From the NCBI RefSeq assembly GCF_036226505.1, contig NZ_CP108484.1, positions 2,852,001 through 2,916,000 of the forward strand: a DNA stretch of 64,000 nucleotides. The letters are read 5' to 3'. Shown one piece after another: positions 27,003 to 36,881 of the stretch. A program made the position numbers and the translations under genes. The first letter of the stretch is position 1. Every line of letters starts with the position of its first letter. The notes under the pieces were generated by a model. That model was not told where the DNA came from. It did not search any database and was given only the letters and a program-made list of their open reading frames with translations. The stretch is from Kitasatospora sp. NBC_01246. GTDB taxonomy: Bacteria > Actinomycetota > Actinomycetes > Streptomycetales > Streptomycetaceae.

Positions 27003-27277
27003 TTCCCCGCGCCCCCTCGGCCCTGCTCGCGCCCGCGCCGGCTCTCGGTGAGGACGGCCCGCTTGGCGCGGTACTCCTCCGCGTCGATGGCGCCCTCGGC
27101 GTACCGGCGGCCGAGGACGGCCAGCGGGTGGTCCGCCCCGGCACCGCAGCCGCGGCGCCAGACCGTCCGGCGCAGCACGACGATCACAAGGAACACCACG
27201 GCGGCCCAGGCGAGCGGGATCAGCAGGATCCAGGGACCGGGCCAATGCCCGTCGTGGTCGGCCAGCAGCGTGTACAT
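26999..27277 (-). CDS. SHOCT-domain small membrane protein
   Basis: A 92-residue protein with one membrane helix (WILLIPLAWAAVVFLVIVVLRRTVW) and a C-terminal SHOCT module (HPLAVLGRRYAEGAIDAEEYRAKRAVLTE). SHOCT segments are short oligomerisation or recruitment motifs found in bacterial envelope proteins. It leads the SHOCT-ATPase-permease operon and may anchor or regulate the transporter. Confidence 0.88.
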   Translation of the reverse strand: MYTLLADHDGHWPGPWILLIPLAWAAVVFLVIVVLRRTVWRRGCGAGADHPLAVLGRRYAEGAIDAEEYRAKRAVLTESRRGREQGRGGAGK

Positions 27278-27390
27278 GGTGGTTCATCTCCTCGGCGGTG
27301 GGCTTCAGCCGCTTCGGGGTGCGTCCCGAAACGCCTAGAGCGTCCCGCCGGGGAGCCTGCTCCCGCGTCCTCCGGGCAGCGGCCGTTGAA

Positions 27391-27408
27391 GTACTCCCGC
27401 GGGAGTAC
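27391..27408. promoter_or_regulatory. Shared palindromic operator before the ABC operon
   Basis: GTACTCCCGCGGGAGTAC is a perfect 18-bp palindrome centred about 122 bp before the SHOCT start. The identical 18-mer lies upstream of the adjacent histidine kinase gene. This is the expected pattern for a dimeric NarL-type regulator that controls its own operon and a target transporter. Confidence 0.7.
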
Positions 27409-27511
27409 GGACGGTCCGGCAGCCGCGCTTGGGAAGTAGCGGACAGGCACGGGGAAGGGGTGTACGACGTACCGGCCCAGGGCGTGCGGGACGGCCCAGG
27501 GCATACGAGAA

Positions 27512-27544
27512 GGCCCGGGCCGGGACGTCGTCCAGACCCGGGCC
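27512..27544. terminator. Possible hairpin terminator after the response regulator
   Basis: GGCCCGGG (27512-27519) pairs with CCCGGGCC (27537-27544) around a 17-nt loop, about 20 bp past the response regulator stop. It is weaker than the other hairpins in the window. Confidence 0.45.
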
Positions 27545-27565
27545 CCCACCCGCCGGAAGCCGCGC

Positions 27566-28243
27566 TCAGCCCAGCCAGCCGGGCCGGACCAGCCCCGACT
27601 CGTAGGCCAGCACGACGAGTTGCGCCCGGTCCCGCACGCCGAGCTTCACCATCGCCCGGCTGACGTGCGTCTTGACGGTCAGCGGGCTGACCACCAGTCG
27701 GCGGGCGATGTCCGCGTTGGACAGCCCCAGACCCACCAGCGCCAGCACCTCCCGCTCCCGCTCGGTGAGCGCCGAGACGTCCGAGAGCCCCGCCGGGGTC
27801 TGCTCCGGCGCCTTGGAGCGGGCGGCGAACTCGCCGATCAGACGGCGCGTCACCCCCGGCGAGAGCAGCGCGTCCCCCGCGGCCGCGACCCGCACGGCAC
27901 GCAGCAGCTCGGCCGGCTCGGTGTCCTTGACCAGGAAGCCGGCCGCCCCCGATCGCAGGGCCTCGAAGACGTACTCGTCCAGCTCGAAGGTGGTCAGCAC
28001 GACCACCCGCACCTCGGTCAGGGCCGGATCGGCGGCGATCCGCCGGGTCGCCTCCAGCCCGTCCGTCCGAGGCATCCGGATGTCCATCAGGACGACGTCC
28101 GGGCGGAGTTCGCGGGCGAGTCGGACGGCGGCGTCGCCGTCGTCCGCCTCACCGACCACCGTGAGGTCGTCCTGCTGGTCGAGCAGCGCCCGGAAGCCCG
28201 CCCGCACCAGCAACTGGTCGTCCGCCAGCAGTACCCGAATCAC
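27566..28243 (-). CDS. NarL/LuxR-type response regulator
   Basis: A 225-residue two-domain regulator. The receiver has the acidic pair ADDQ, phospho-acceptor Asp54 in VVLMDIRMP and the switch residues LTTF and VKDTEP. The LuxR-type helix-turn-helix is [55 protein letters not shown] at 28243 is the start; it lies in the first copy of a 29-bp tandem duplication that has pulled it away from the kinase stop. Its likely binding site is GTACTCCCGCGGGAGTAC, present before both this operon and the ABC operon. Confidence 0.92.
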   Translation of the reverse strand: MIRVLLADDQLLVRAGFRALLDQQDDLTVVGEADDGDAAVRLARELRPDVVLMDIRMPRTDGLEATRRIAADPALTEVRVVVLTTFELDEYVFEALRSGAAGFLVKDTEPAELLRAVRVAAAGDALLSPGVTRRLIGEFAARSKAPEQTPAGLSDVSALTEREREVLALVGLGLSNADIARRLVVSPLTVKTHVSRAMVKLGVRDRAQLVVLAYESGLVRPGWLG

Positions 28244-28283
28244 TCGTCCTCCGCCAGCAGTACCCGAATCACTCGTCCTCCGC
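28221..28283. repeat. 29-bp tandem duplication at the kinase/regulator junction
   Basis: Two complete copies of a 29-bp unit (28221-28249 and 28250-28278) plus 5 bases of a third span the end of the kinase gene and the start of the regulator gene. Each copy contains GACGAGTGATTCGG on the minus strand, that is a kinase-type stop overlapping a GTG start. The kinase now stops in one copy and the regulator starts in the other. Confidence 0.9.
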
Positions 28284-29585
28284 ACCGGTCGTGGGCAGCC
28301 TCGCCCGGACCCGGAATCCGCCGCCGACCAGCGGCCCCGCCGTGATGGCGCCGCCGAACGCGGCGGCCCGCTCCCGCATGCCGATGAGCCCGCTGCCGGT
28401 GCCACCCGCGTCGCCGACCGCGGCCGGACCGGGGTCGTCGACCGTGACGACCAGCGCGGTCGGGTCCGACCAGTCCAGACCGACCGTGGCCCGCCGGGCC
28501 ACCGAGTGCCGGATCACGTTGGTCAACGCCTCCTGGACGATCCGGAACGCCGTGAGGTCGACGCCGGCGGCCGGTGCGCGCCGGTCACCCGTCTCGCGCA
28601 CCTCGACGGCCAGCCCGGCCCGCTGCGCCTGCTCGGTCAGCTCGTCGAGCCGGGCCAGCCCGGGCGCCGGACCGCGCGGCGCGGCCGTACCCGGCCCGCG
28701 CAGCGTCCCCAGCACCTGGCGGACCTCGCCGAGGGCCTCCTTGCTGGTCGCCTTGATCGTCGTGAGCGCCGTACGGGCCTGCTCCGGCCTGCTGTCGATC
28801 AGTTCCAGCGCGACCCCGGCCTGGACCGTGATCAGCGACAGGCTGTGCGCCAGGATGTCGTGCAACTCGCGCGCCATCCGCAGCCGTTCCTCGTCGGCCC
28901 GGCGCTGCTCCTGCTGCTGGCGGTACTCGCGGTGGGCGGCGAGCTGCTCCCGCCGGAACCGGACGATCTCGGCCACCGACAGCACCAGCAGCAGCCAGGC
29001 CACCAGCCCGAGCTCCTGCCACCAGGCGATCTGCTGCGGCTCCGTACGCAGCCAGTCGGCCGGCACCACGAAGGTGATCAGCACATGGGCGAGGTAGACC
29101 CCGCCGAGGCCCGCCCAGGCGGCCTGACGGTGCCCGGAGGCGACCGCCACGCAGCAGGCGATCACCCAGCTGGCGAAGACCGGCCCGTACGGATAGCCGG
29201 CGGCCAGGTACAGCACCGTGACGGCCGAGCTCCCCGCCACCGCCGCCACCGGCCACCGGCGGCGCAGCACCAGCAACGCCGGCCCAAGGAGCAGCAGCAG
29301 GTAGCCGAACGGGTCCAGCTGGACCCGTCCGCTCTGGTGGCCGGCGGCCGCCGTGGACCCCACCACCTGCACCGCCGCGACGACCAGCGCGGTGGCGACC
29401 GGCCAGCCTGCCTTCGCCGCCCGCACCCACGGCGGGCGCCAGGGCTCGGCCCGCCCGCCCTCGGGCATGGCGGACCCCGGCCGGGGATGCTCTCCCGCCC
29501 CAGGGGGCATTCCCGACACGGGCTGCTCCTCCGACGACGACGGCCCGGGGTGCGCCCGCGACGGCTTGGGTGTACGCGGCGTCAT
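28269..29585 (-). CDS. NarL-type sensor histidine kinase
   Basis: A 438-residue membrane kinase. Four or more hydrophobic helices ([58 protein letters not shown]) precede a short coiled coil and the HisKA_3 dimerisation domain, with the phospho-acceptor His in [17 protein letters not shown]. The ATPase has [18 protein letters not shown] and [16 protein letters not shown]. There is little extracytoplasmic sequence, so it likely senses within the membrane. The paired regulator is downstream. The 34-bp palindrome upstream is a candidate autoregulatory site. Confidence 0.92.
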   Translation of the reverse strand: MTPRTPKPSRAHPGPSSSEEQPVSGMPPGAGEHPRPGSAMPEGGRAEPWRPPWVRAAKAGWPVATALVVAAVQVVGSTAAAGHQSGRVQLDPFGYLLLLLGPALLVLRRRWPVAAVAGSSAVTVLYLAAGYPYGPVFASWVIACCVAVASGHRQAAWAGLGGVYLAHVLITFVVPADWLRTEPQQIAWWQELGLVAWLLLVLSVAEIVRFRREQLAAHREYRQQQEQRRADEERLRMARELHDILAHSLSLITVQAGVALELIDSRPEQARTALTTIKATSKEALGEVRQVLGTLRGPGTAAPRGPAPGLARLDELTEQAQRAGLAVEVRETGDRRAPAAGVDLTAFRIVQEALTNVIRHSVARRATVGLDWSDPTALVVTVDDPGPAAVGDAGGTGSGLIGMRERAAAFGGAITAGPLVGGGFRVRARLPTTGAEDE

Positions 29586-29636
29586 GCCCGGAAGGCTAGA
29601 CCCCGGGCCCGGCCCACCGCGTCACCCCGGGGTGGC

Positions 29637-29670
29637 GTTCGGGCGTACTCCCGCGGGAGTACGCCCGAAC
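29637..29670. promoter_or_regulatory. 34-bp perfect palindrome before the histidine kinase gene
   Basis: The palindrome is centred about 69 bp upstream of the kinase start. Its core, 29645-29662, is the same GTACTCCCGCGGGAGTAC found before the ABC operon; flanks extend symmetry by 8 bp on each side. It may double as the terminator of the clp-type gene that ends 50 bp away, but the shared core argues for an operator. Confidence 0.7.
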
Positions 29671-29719
29671 CTCGCTGACCGGTCCGACCTGGTCCGCACC
29701 GGCAGAGCCGACCGCACCG

Positions 29720-32254
<2,535 letters not shown>

Positions 32255-32341
32255 CGTGGTTCACCTCTCCCAAGCAGTCTGCGCTCACACAAACACAGCC
32301 TCCCTGGCCCCGCACCTGCTCGGACGCCGGTCAGGTGCCGG

Positions 32342-33088
32342 TCAGCCGCCCGTCACCCGATCGAGCAGGACACCGCCGCTGTAGGTGACGACCATCGCCA
32401 GCGAGCCGCCCGCCACGTTCCGCAGCACTGCCCGCAGCGGCCCCGCGCCGCCCAGCCGGGCGCTCACCCAGCCCGACGCGGTGAGCGCCAGCAGGACGGC
32501 CGCCACCGTCACGCCCAGCCGCCAGGACTCCGGCGGCAACAGCACGGCGAGCAACGGCACCAGCGCCCCCAGCGTGAACGCGGCGGCGCTGGCGAACGCC
32601 GCCTGCCAGGGGTTGGTGAGCGCCTCCGGGTCGATCCCCAGCTCGGTGTGCGCGTGCGCCGCCAGCGCGTCCCGCTCGGTGAGCTCCACGGCCACCCGAC
32701 GGGCCAGGCCGTCGTCGAGCCCGGCGCCCCGGAAGAAGTCGGTCAACTCGTCCAGCTCCCCCTCCGGATCCTCCGCCAGCTCGCGCCGCTCCTTCGCCAA
32801 CGCGGCCTGCTCGGTGTCACGTTGCGTGCTGACCGAGACGTACTCCCCGGCCGCCATCGACATCGCCCCGGCCAGCAGACCCGCCACCCCCGCCACCACC
32901 AGCGCCGTCCGCGAACCCGACGCCCCGGCGACACCGGTCACGATTCCCGCCGTCGAGACCACACCGTCATTGGCCCCGAGCACGGCCGCCCGCAACCAGT
33001 TCAGCCGCGACGACAGCTCGGCCCGACTCTCACCCTGCGCCGGCCCGTCAGCCTCCCCGGCCACCTCGGCCGAAGTCTGTCCGCCCAT
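32342..33088 (-). CDS. VIT1/CCC1 family metal transporter
   Basis: A 248-residue membrane protein. Family blocks: LNWLRAAVLGANDGVVSTAGIVTGVAGA in helix 1, AGAMSMAAGEYVSVSTQRDTE after helix 2, a charged cytoplasmic metal-binding region (ERRELAEDPEGELDELTDFF) and three C-terminal helices. VIT1/CCC1 proteins move Fe2+ or Mn2+, out of the cytosol or into a compartment. It is 87 bp downstream of the Clp gene on the same strand but need not be in the same operon. Confidence 0.92.
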   Translation of the reverse strand: MGGQTSAEVAGEADGPAQGESRAELSSRLNWLRAAVLGANDGVVSTAGIVTGVAGASGSRTALVVAGVAGLLAGAMSMAAGEYVSVSTQRDTEQAALAKERRELAEDPEGELDELTDFFRGAGLDDGLARRVAVELTERDALAAHAHTELGIDPEALTNPWQAAFASAAAFTLGALVPLLAVLLPPESWRLGVTVAAVLLALTASGWVSARLGGAGPLRAVLRNVAGGSLAMVVTYSGGVLLDRVTGG

Positions 33089-33260
33089 CAGCGATCACCT
33101 CCGATCATGCCCCGGGGCTACCCGCTCCCCCGATGATCAATCCGCCCACCCGCCCCCTCCCCGCAAACGCCTGCGGCCCAGACCAGAACAACCGTCCCGA
33201 CCTGGGCCGACGATCGTCCGGGCCCACCACGAGTCGTCCGGACTGGCCGCGAGAGCCTGA

Positions 33261-33350
33261 CTCGGCCGCTCCCGGGGCGGGTTGAGCAGCAAGGTCCATG
33301 CCGCTGTCGACTCCGCGGGCCGACCGGTGGATTGCGACATCTGCACCGGC
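33261..33350 (+). mobile_element. IS5-type transposase remnant
   Basis: Read in one frame this stretch encodes LGRSRGGLSSKVHAAVDSAGRPV, a close match to the LGRSRGGLTTKIHLAxDGxGRPL core of IS5-group transposases. A stop codon precedes it and no further transposase follows. No terminal inverted repeats are recognisable. It is a scar of an insertion rather than an active element. Confidence 0.78.
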
Positions 33351-33380
33351 GACCAGAAAGGCCTTGGCAGGGACTCTACG

Positions 33381-33786
33381 ATGACGTCGCTTCCCTCTGA
33401 AGCCGCGCTGGTGGAGGAGCACTCCGTCGCCCGCACCACGGTGAAGCGCGCGCTCGATGTTCTGGCTGTTCTGGCTGCCAAGGGCCTGATCCGATCGCAG
33501 CCCGGTGTCAGTTGGGTCGTCGCGGGCGCCGAGCCCAAGGTACCCCGGTGCTCGACCGACTCACCGCGATCGCTCAGACGCTCGACTCGCCCAGAGGACT
33601 GGTGCCGCTCGGGAAACTGTCCGGCACGCGCTCGCGCAGCTGGAAGGGGCCGACGTTCTCGATGTACGCATGGGAAGGGCGGACGGGTCCGGGCTCTTCC
33701 CGCCAACCTCACCTGATCACGTGGCCCAGGACACCCAGCGCGAGGCGCTCGGGAACATGGACCGACTGCTCAAGCGTCGTCACTGA
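33381..33786 (+). pseudogene. Frameshifted double GntR-type regulator
   Basis: The first 54 codons give a GntR winged helix (SLPSEAALVEEHSVARTTVKRALDVL, then LAAKGLIRSQPGVSWVVAGAEPKV). Reading must then shift frame to reach VLDRLTAIAQTLD and shift again to LAQRTGAARETVRHALAQLEGADVLDVRMG, a second GntR helix-turn-helix lacking its usual PSE-type lead-in. A stop follows at 33784-33786. At least two frame changes and a small deletion make this a pseudogene, unless sequencing errors are involved. It sits directly after the transposase scrap. Confidence 0.75.
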
Positions 33787-33802
33787 TGTCGGTCTGAGGT
33801 GT

Positions 33803-33838
33803 CAAATGCCCCGGACCATGATCGGTCCGGGGCATTTG
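33803..33838 (-). terminator. tRNA-Val terminator hairpin
   Basis: A perfect 15-bp stem (33803-33817 with 33824-33838) with a 6-nt loop begins 3 nt beyond the tRNA CCA end on the same strand. Confidence 0.85.
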
Positions 33839-33841
33839 GGC

Positions 33842-33916
33842 TGGTGGGCGCGGACGGTTTCGAACCGCCGACATCTGCTTTGTAAGAGCAGCGCTCTACC
33901 ACTGAGCTACGCGCCC
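33842..33916 (-). tRNA. tRNA-Val (anticodon TAC)
   Basis: A 75-nt cloverleaf on the minus strand. Acceptor GGGCGCG pairs with CGCGCCC; D-arm GCTC-AGTGGTA-GAGC; anticodon stem CTGCT/AGCAG around loop CTTACAA gives anticodon TAC (valine, GUA/GUG codons); T-arm with TTCGAAA. The discriminator is A and CCA is encoded. A strong hairpin follows immediately. The neighbouring decayed mobile DNA is consistent with tRNA genes being integration sites. Confidence 0.95.
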
Positions 33917-34077
33917 CCCGTCGCGGCCCGGTGGGGGCACGACGACTGCCTAGAGTACCTGGTCCCGGGGGTGGTGTGGTGCGGGCGCTCGGGGAGTGGG
34001 ACGGGTGGGGGTGCCGGTGTGGTGGGGCGATCGGGAACAATGGGCAGTGGATCAGCGGTCGGAACAGGGAGCGCGCA

Positions 34078-35445
34078 GTGAGGGTGGCCGACGGGAGTGG
34101 GTGGGGGCGGCGGCCGGGGAGTGCGGTGGCCGAGGCCCTGGTGTTGCCGCTGGTGATCGCGGGCGCGCTGGGCGCCGCCGGGGCGGCGTCGTTCGGTACG
34201 GGCGGGGGCTGGTGGGGCCGGCGCGGCGGCGAGGGGGTGCGGGCGGACGCGAAGGCGGCCCGGGACGCGGCGCAGCAGGCGTTCTACGAATTGGACTCCA
34301 CCCAGCGCGAGGTGCGGCTGGCGGTGGAGACGGTGCGGGCGGCGGAGGACGGCGCGACGGCGCAGCGGGCGGCGGCGGATTTCGAGGCGATCTCCGGCCG
34401 GGTGGACCAGGTGACCGTGAACTACCTGGCGGCGCTGGACGCGCACGATCTGGATGCCGAGGAGCTGGAGTCCGGTGCCGCGGCGCGGGCCCGGCACCAG
34501 TTGCAGGACGTGAAGGGGCAGCTCGGGTCGGCGCAGGCTGAGCTGGACGGCTTCCTGCAGCGGTTGCAGCCGGTGCTGCAGCACGCCGAGTCGCAGCTGA
34601 TGCGGGTGACCCCGGCGGTGGAGGGGGCGAAGCGGTCGTTGCTGACCGCGACCACCACGCTGGAGGCGGTGCGCGGCGCGGGGCTGAAGGCGGACGACCT
34701 GGCGGCCCGGTTGGCGGAGCTGAGCCCGGAGTTGGGCCGGCTGAACGAGGGCGCGGGTCGGCACGGGGTGGCGGCGACGCTGCAGCGCGCGGAGCGGGTG
34801 AAGGAGCGGGCCGACGCGATCACGGCGGACGCGGAGCACCTGCCGGAGCGGGCCCGGGAGATCGACCGGCGGGTGGCCAGCCTGCGGACCCGGATCCAGG
34901 CGCTGGAGACCAAGGCCGGCACGGTGGAGCCGGCCCTGAGCGAGCTTCGGCGGCGGTTCGCCACGGCGTGCTGGCAGGACCTCCAACGAGTGCCGGACCA
35001 GGTGGCGGAGGCGGGGCGGGCGGCGGAGCAGAAGCTCGCCGAGGCGGCGCGGGCGCGCGACGAGCAGCGCTGGCCGGACGCGACCGGCGCGCTCGGCACG
35101 GTGCGCGCGCTGCTGGACACCGCGGACGGCTCGGTGGTCGCCGTGAACGAGCGGCTGCGGCAGCTGAACGAGGTGCAGCACGATCCGAACCGGGAGATCG
35201 AGCGGACCCGCTTCGCGCTCCGGGACGCCCAGCGGCTCGCGATGGCGGGGCGGCAGGCGCCGGACCCGCGGCACGCGGCTCCGCTGGACGCGGCGGTCGG
35301 CCGGCTGGACCGGGCGGTCGAGGCGCTGGAGACGGCCGGCCGGCACCCCGACTACTGGCACTTCCTGACCGAGCTGGCGGCGGTGCGGGAGACGGCGGCG
35401 CAGGTGGTGGAGCTGATCCGCGAGGACCTGGGCGGCCATCGGTAG
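34078..35445 (+). CDS. Coiled-coil membrane protein of unknown function
   Basis: A 455-residue protein with one N-terminal membrane helix (AEALVLPLVIAGALGAAGAASF) and then almost continuous charged helical sequence rich in Ala, Glu, Arg and Leu with heptad spacing (DAAQQAFYELDSTQREVRLAVETVRAAED, TLQRAERVKERADAITADAEHLPERAREIDRRVASLRTRIQALETK). GTG at 34078 is chosen because AGGGAG lies 8 nt upstream. I do not recognise a family. The topology suggests a cytoplasmic or external coiled-coil scaffold fixed to the membrane. It begins about 160 bp from the tRNA. Confidence 0.75.
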   Translation: MRVADGSGWGRRPGSAVAEALVLPLVIAGALGAAGAASFGTGGGWWGRRGGEGVRADAKAARDAAQQAFYELDSTQREVRLAVETVRAAEDGATAQRAAADFEAISGRVDQVTVNYLAALDAHDLDAEELESGAAARARHQLQDVKGQLGSAQAELDGFLQRLQPVLQHAESQLMRVTPAVEGAKRSLLTATTTLEAVRGAGLKADDLAARLAELSPELGRLNEGAGRHGVAATLQRAERVKERADAITADAEHLPERAREIDRRVASLRTRIQALETKAGTVEPALSELRRRFATACWQDLQRVPDQVAEAGRAAEQKLAEAARARDEQRWPDATGALGTVRALLDTADGSVVAVNERLRQLNEVQHDPNREIERTRFALRDAQRLAMAGRQAPDPRHAAPLDAAVGRLDRAVEALETAGRHPDYWHFLTELAAVRETAAQVVELIREDLGGHR

Positions 35446-35598
35446 CGCGAGCCGCCCCCGGCCACCCGGCCGGCGGCCCCGGCAGCCCCGGCAGCCCCGG
35501 GGACCCCGGGACCTTGGCGGCCCCGCCGACCTCGGCGGCCCCCCACGGATCGTGCGGGCCCCCTGCACCGCCGGCCCGCGCCGGGCTACCCTGCGGGT

Positions 35599-35820
35599 AT
35601 GCCACGCTACGACTTCCGCTGCCGCTCCTGCGGGGCCACCTTCGAACTCCGCCGCACGATGGCGCAGGCCAACGACCCCGCGGTCTGCCCGCAGGGGCAC
35701 GAGGACACCGTGAAGCTGCTGTCGGCCGTCGCCGTCACCGGCGGCGCGTCCGGCGGCGCCGCGCAGCAGGCCCCGTCCGGTGGCGGGGGCGGCTGCTGCG
35801 GCGGCGGTTGCTGCGGCTGA
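35599..35820 (+). CDS. FmdB-type zinc ribbon protein
   Basis: A 73-residue protein: MPRYDFRCRSCGATFELRRTM supplies the first CxxC (Cys8, Cys11) and AVCPQGHED the second metal pair as CxxxH. The middle VKLLSAVAVTGG is typical of actinobacterial FmdB-like regulators. The tail is Gly-rich and ends CCGGGCCG, giving four more cysteines at the C-terminus that may bind metal or be redox-active. The final codons and stop are part of a 31-bp direct repeat. Confidence 0.88.
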   Translation: MPRYDFRCRSCGATFELRRTMAQANDPAVCPQGHEDTVKLLSAVAVTGGASGGAAQQAPSGGGGGCCGGGCCG

Positions 35821-35883
35821 CCTGAGCGCGGAACGGCCGGCGGGCACGGGGAGCGGCTGACCTGAGCGCGGAACGGCCGGCGG
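35813..35883. repeat. 31-bp direct repeat (period 40) at the FmdB gene end
   Basis: Bases 35813-35843 recur exactly at 35853-35883. The first copy contains the FmdB stop codon (GCGGCTGA), so the gene end was duplicated with a 9-bp spacer, between it and the convergent HAD gene. Confidence 0.9.
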
Positions 35884-35892
35884 CGCCGGGCC

Positions 35893-36876
35893 TCAGCCCT
35901 TGGCCACGGACTCCAGCGAGCCGGCCTCCGGCCCGCCGTCCGAGTCGGCGGTCCGCGAGACCTCCGCACCGACGGTCCGCGGGCCCTCCGCACCGACGGT
36001 CCGCGAGACCTCCGGGCCCGCACCCACACCCACACCCACGCCTGCCCCGCCCCGGACACGGGCCAGGAACTGACGGATGATCTCCTCCCCCGCCGCCACG
36101 CCCACCTGGTCGAGCGCGGTGACCCCGGGGGCCGTCCAGCCACTGTCGGCGAGTTCCCCGTGCCCGGGGCGCCAGGCCGCGTCGGCGGCCAGCAGCAGGT
36201 CCGCGTCGAGCAGCGAGTCGCCGGCGGCCAGCACGGTGGCGCCGCCGACGCGCCGCTCGACCTCGGCCAGCGCCGCGCTCTTGCTCAGCGGCGCCGGGAC
36301 GGCGTAGACCTTGCGGCCCTGCAGCGAGACCGTCCACCCGCGCTCGGCGCACCAGCCGGTGAGTTCGTCGAGCCAGCCGGCCGGCAGCTCGGCGCGTTCG
36401 ACGACCAGGTAGGCGAAGAGCTCGTCGGCGACCCGGCGCTTGTGGGTCCACTCCGGGTCCGCGCTGAGCGCCAGGTGTTCGACCACCTCGGCCAGCGGCA
36501 CCGACGCGGTGGCCAGCCGGCCGGCCACCTCGGCCTGCCAGTCCTCGTCCGGGACGCCGTCGACGAGCAGCCGGCCGCCGTTGCTGCAGATCGCGTAGGC
36601 GGGGATCCAACCGGGCGTCGGGCCGGGCAGGTTGACCCGTTCGTACTGCGTCCTGGTCCGGGTGGTGGCGGGGACGAGCAGGGCTTCGCGGGCGAGTTCG
36701 ACGAGCAGCCCGGCGGCCTGCTCGGTCATGAACGAGAGCGCCTTGCCGTCGTGCACCTCGACGGAGAGCAACCGCGGTGCGAGCCGGTCGGGCACGTCCA
36801 GGGCGAGGGCGCGGTTGCTGTAGATCAGGGTGCGGTCGAGGTCGCTCGCGACCAGGAAACCACTGGGGCTGCTCAT
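35893..36876 (-). CDS. HAD family phosphatase of the Ter-associated module
   Basis: A 327-residue HAD hydrolase. Motif I is VASDLDRTLIYSN (Asp12, Asp14), motif II ICSNGG, and a late AAGDSLLDADLLLAAD carries the metal aspartates; the cap region resembles sucrose-phosphatase-like HADs. The start is 5 bp after the stop of the phosphoribosyltransferase gene, so it is the last gene of a CitE-PRTase-HAD operon. In this neighbourhood it may dephosphorylate a ribosyl-phosphate intermediate. The last 55 residues are low-complexity (GVGVGVGAG, then three imperfect copies of SRTVGAE). Confidence 0.88.
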   Translation of the reverse strand: MSSPSGFLVASDLDRTLIYSNRALALDVPDRLAPRLLSVEVHDGKALSFMTEQAAGLLVELAREALLVPATTRTRTQYERVNLPGPTPGWIPAYAICSNGGRLLVDGVPDEDWQAEVAGRLATASVPLAEVVEHLALSADPEWTHKRRVADELFAYLVVERAELPAGWLDELTGWCAERGWTVSLQGRKVYAVPAPLSKSAALAEVERRVGGATVLAAGDSLLDADLLLAADAAWRPGHGELADSGWTAPGVTALDQVGVAAGEEIIRQFLARVRGGAGVGVGVGAGPEVSRTVGAEGPRTVGAEVSRTADSDGGPEAGSLESVAKG

Positions 36877-36881
36877 CGGGT

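Noticed and set aside
27391-27408. The GTACTCCCGCGGGAGTAC palindrome as a terminator only
   Set aside because: Its exact core recurs before the kinase gene, and here it lies in a promoter position with a separate hairpin serving the response regulator gene.
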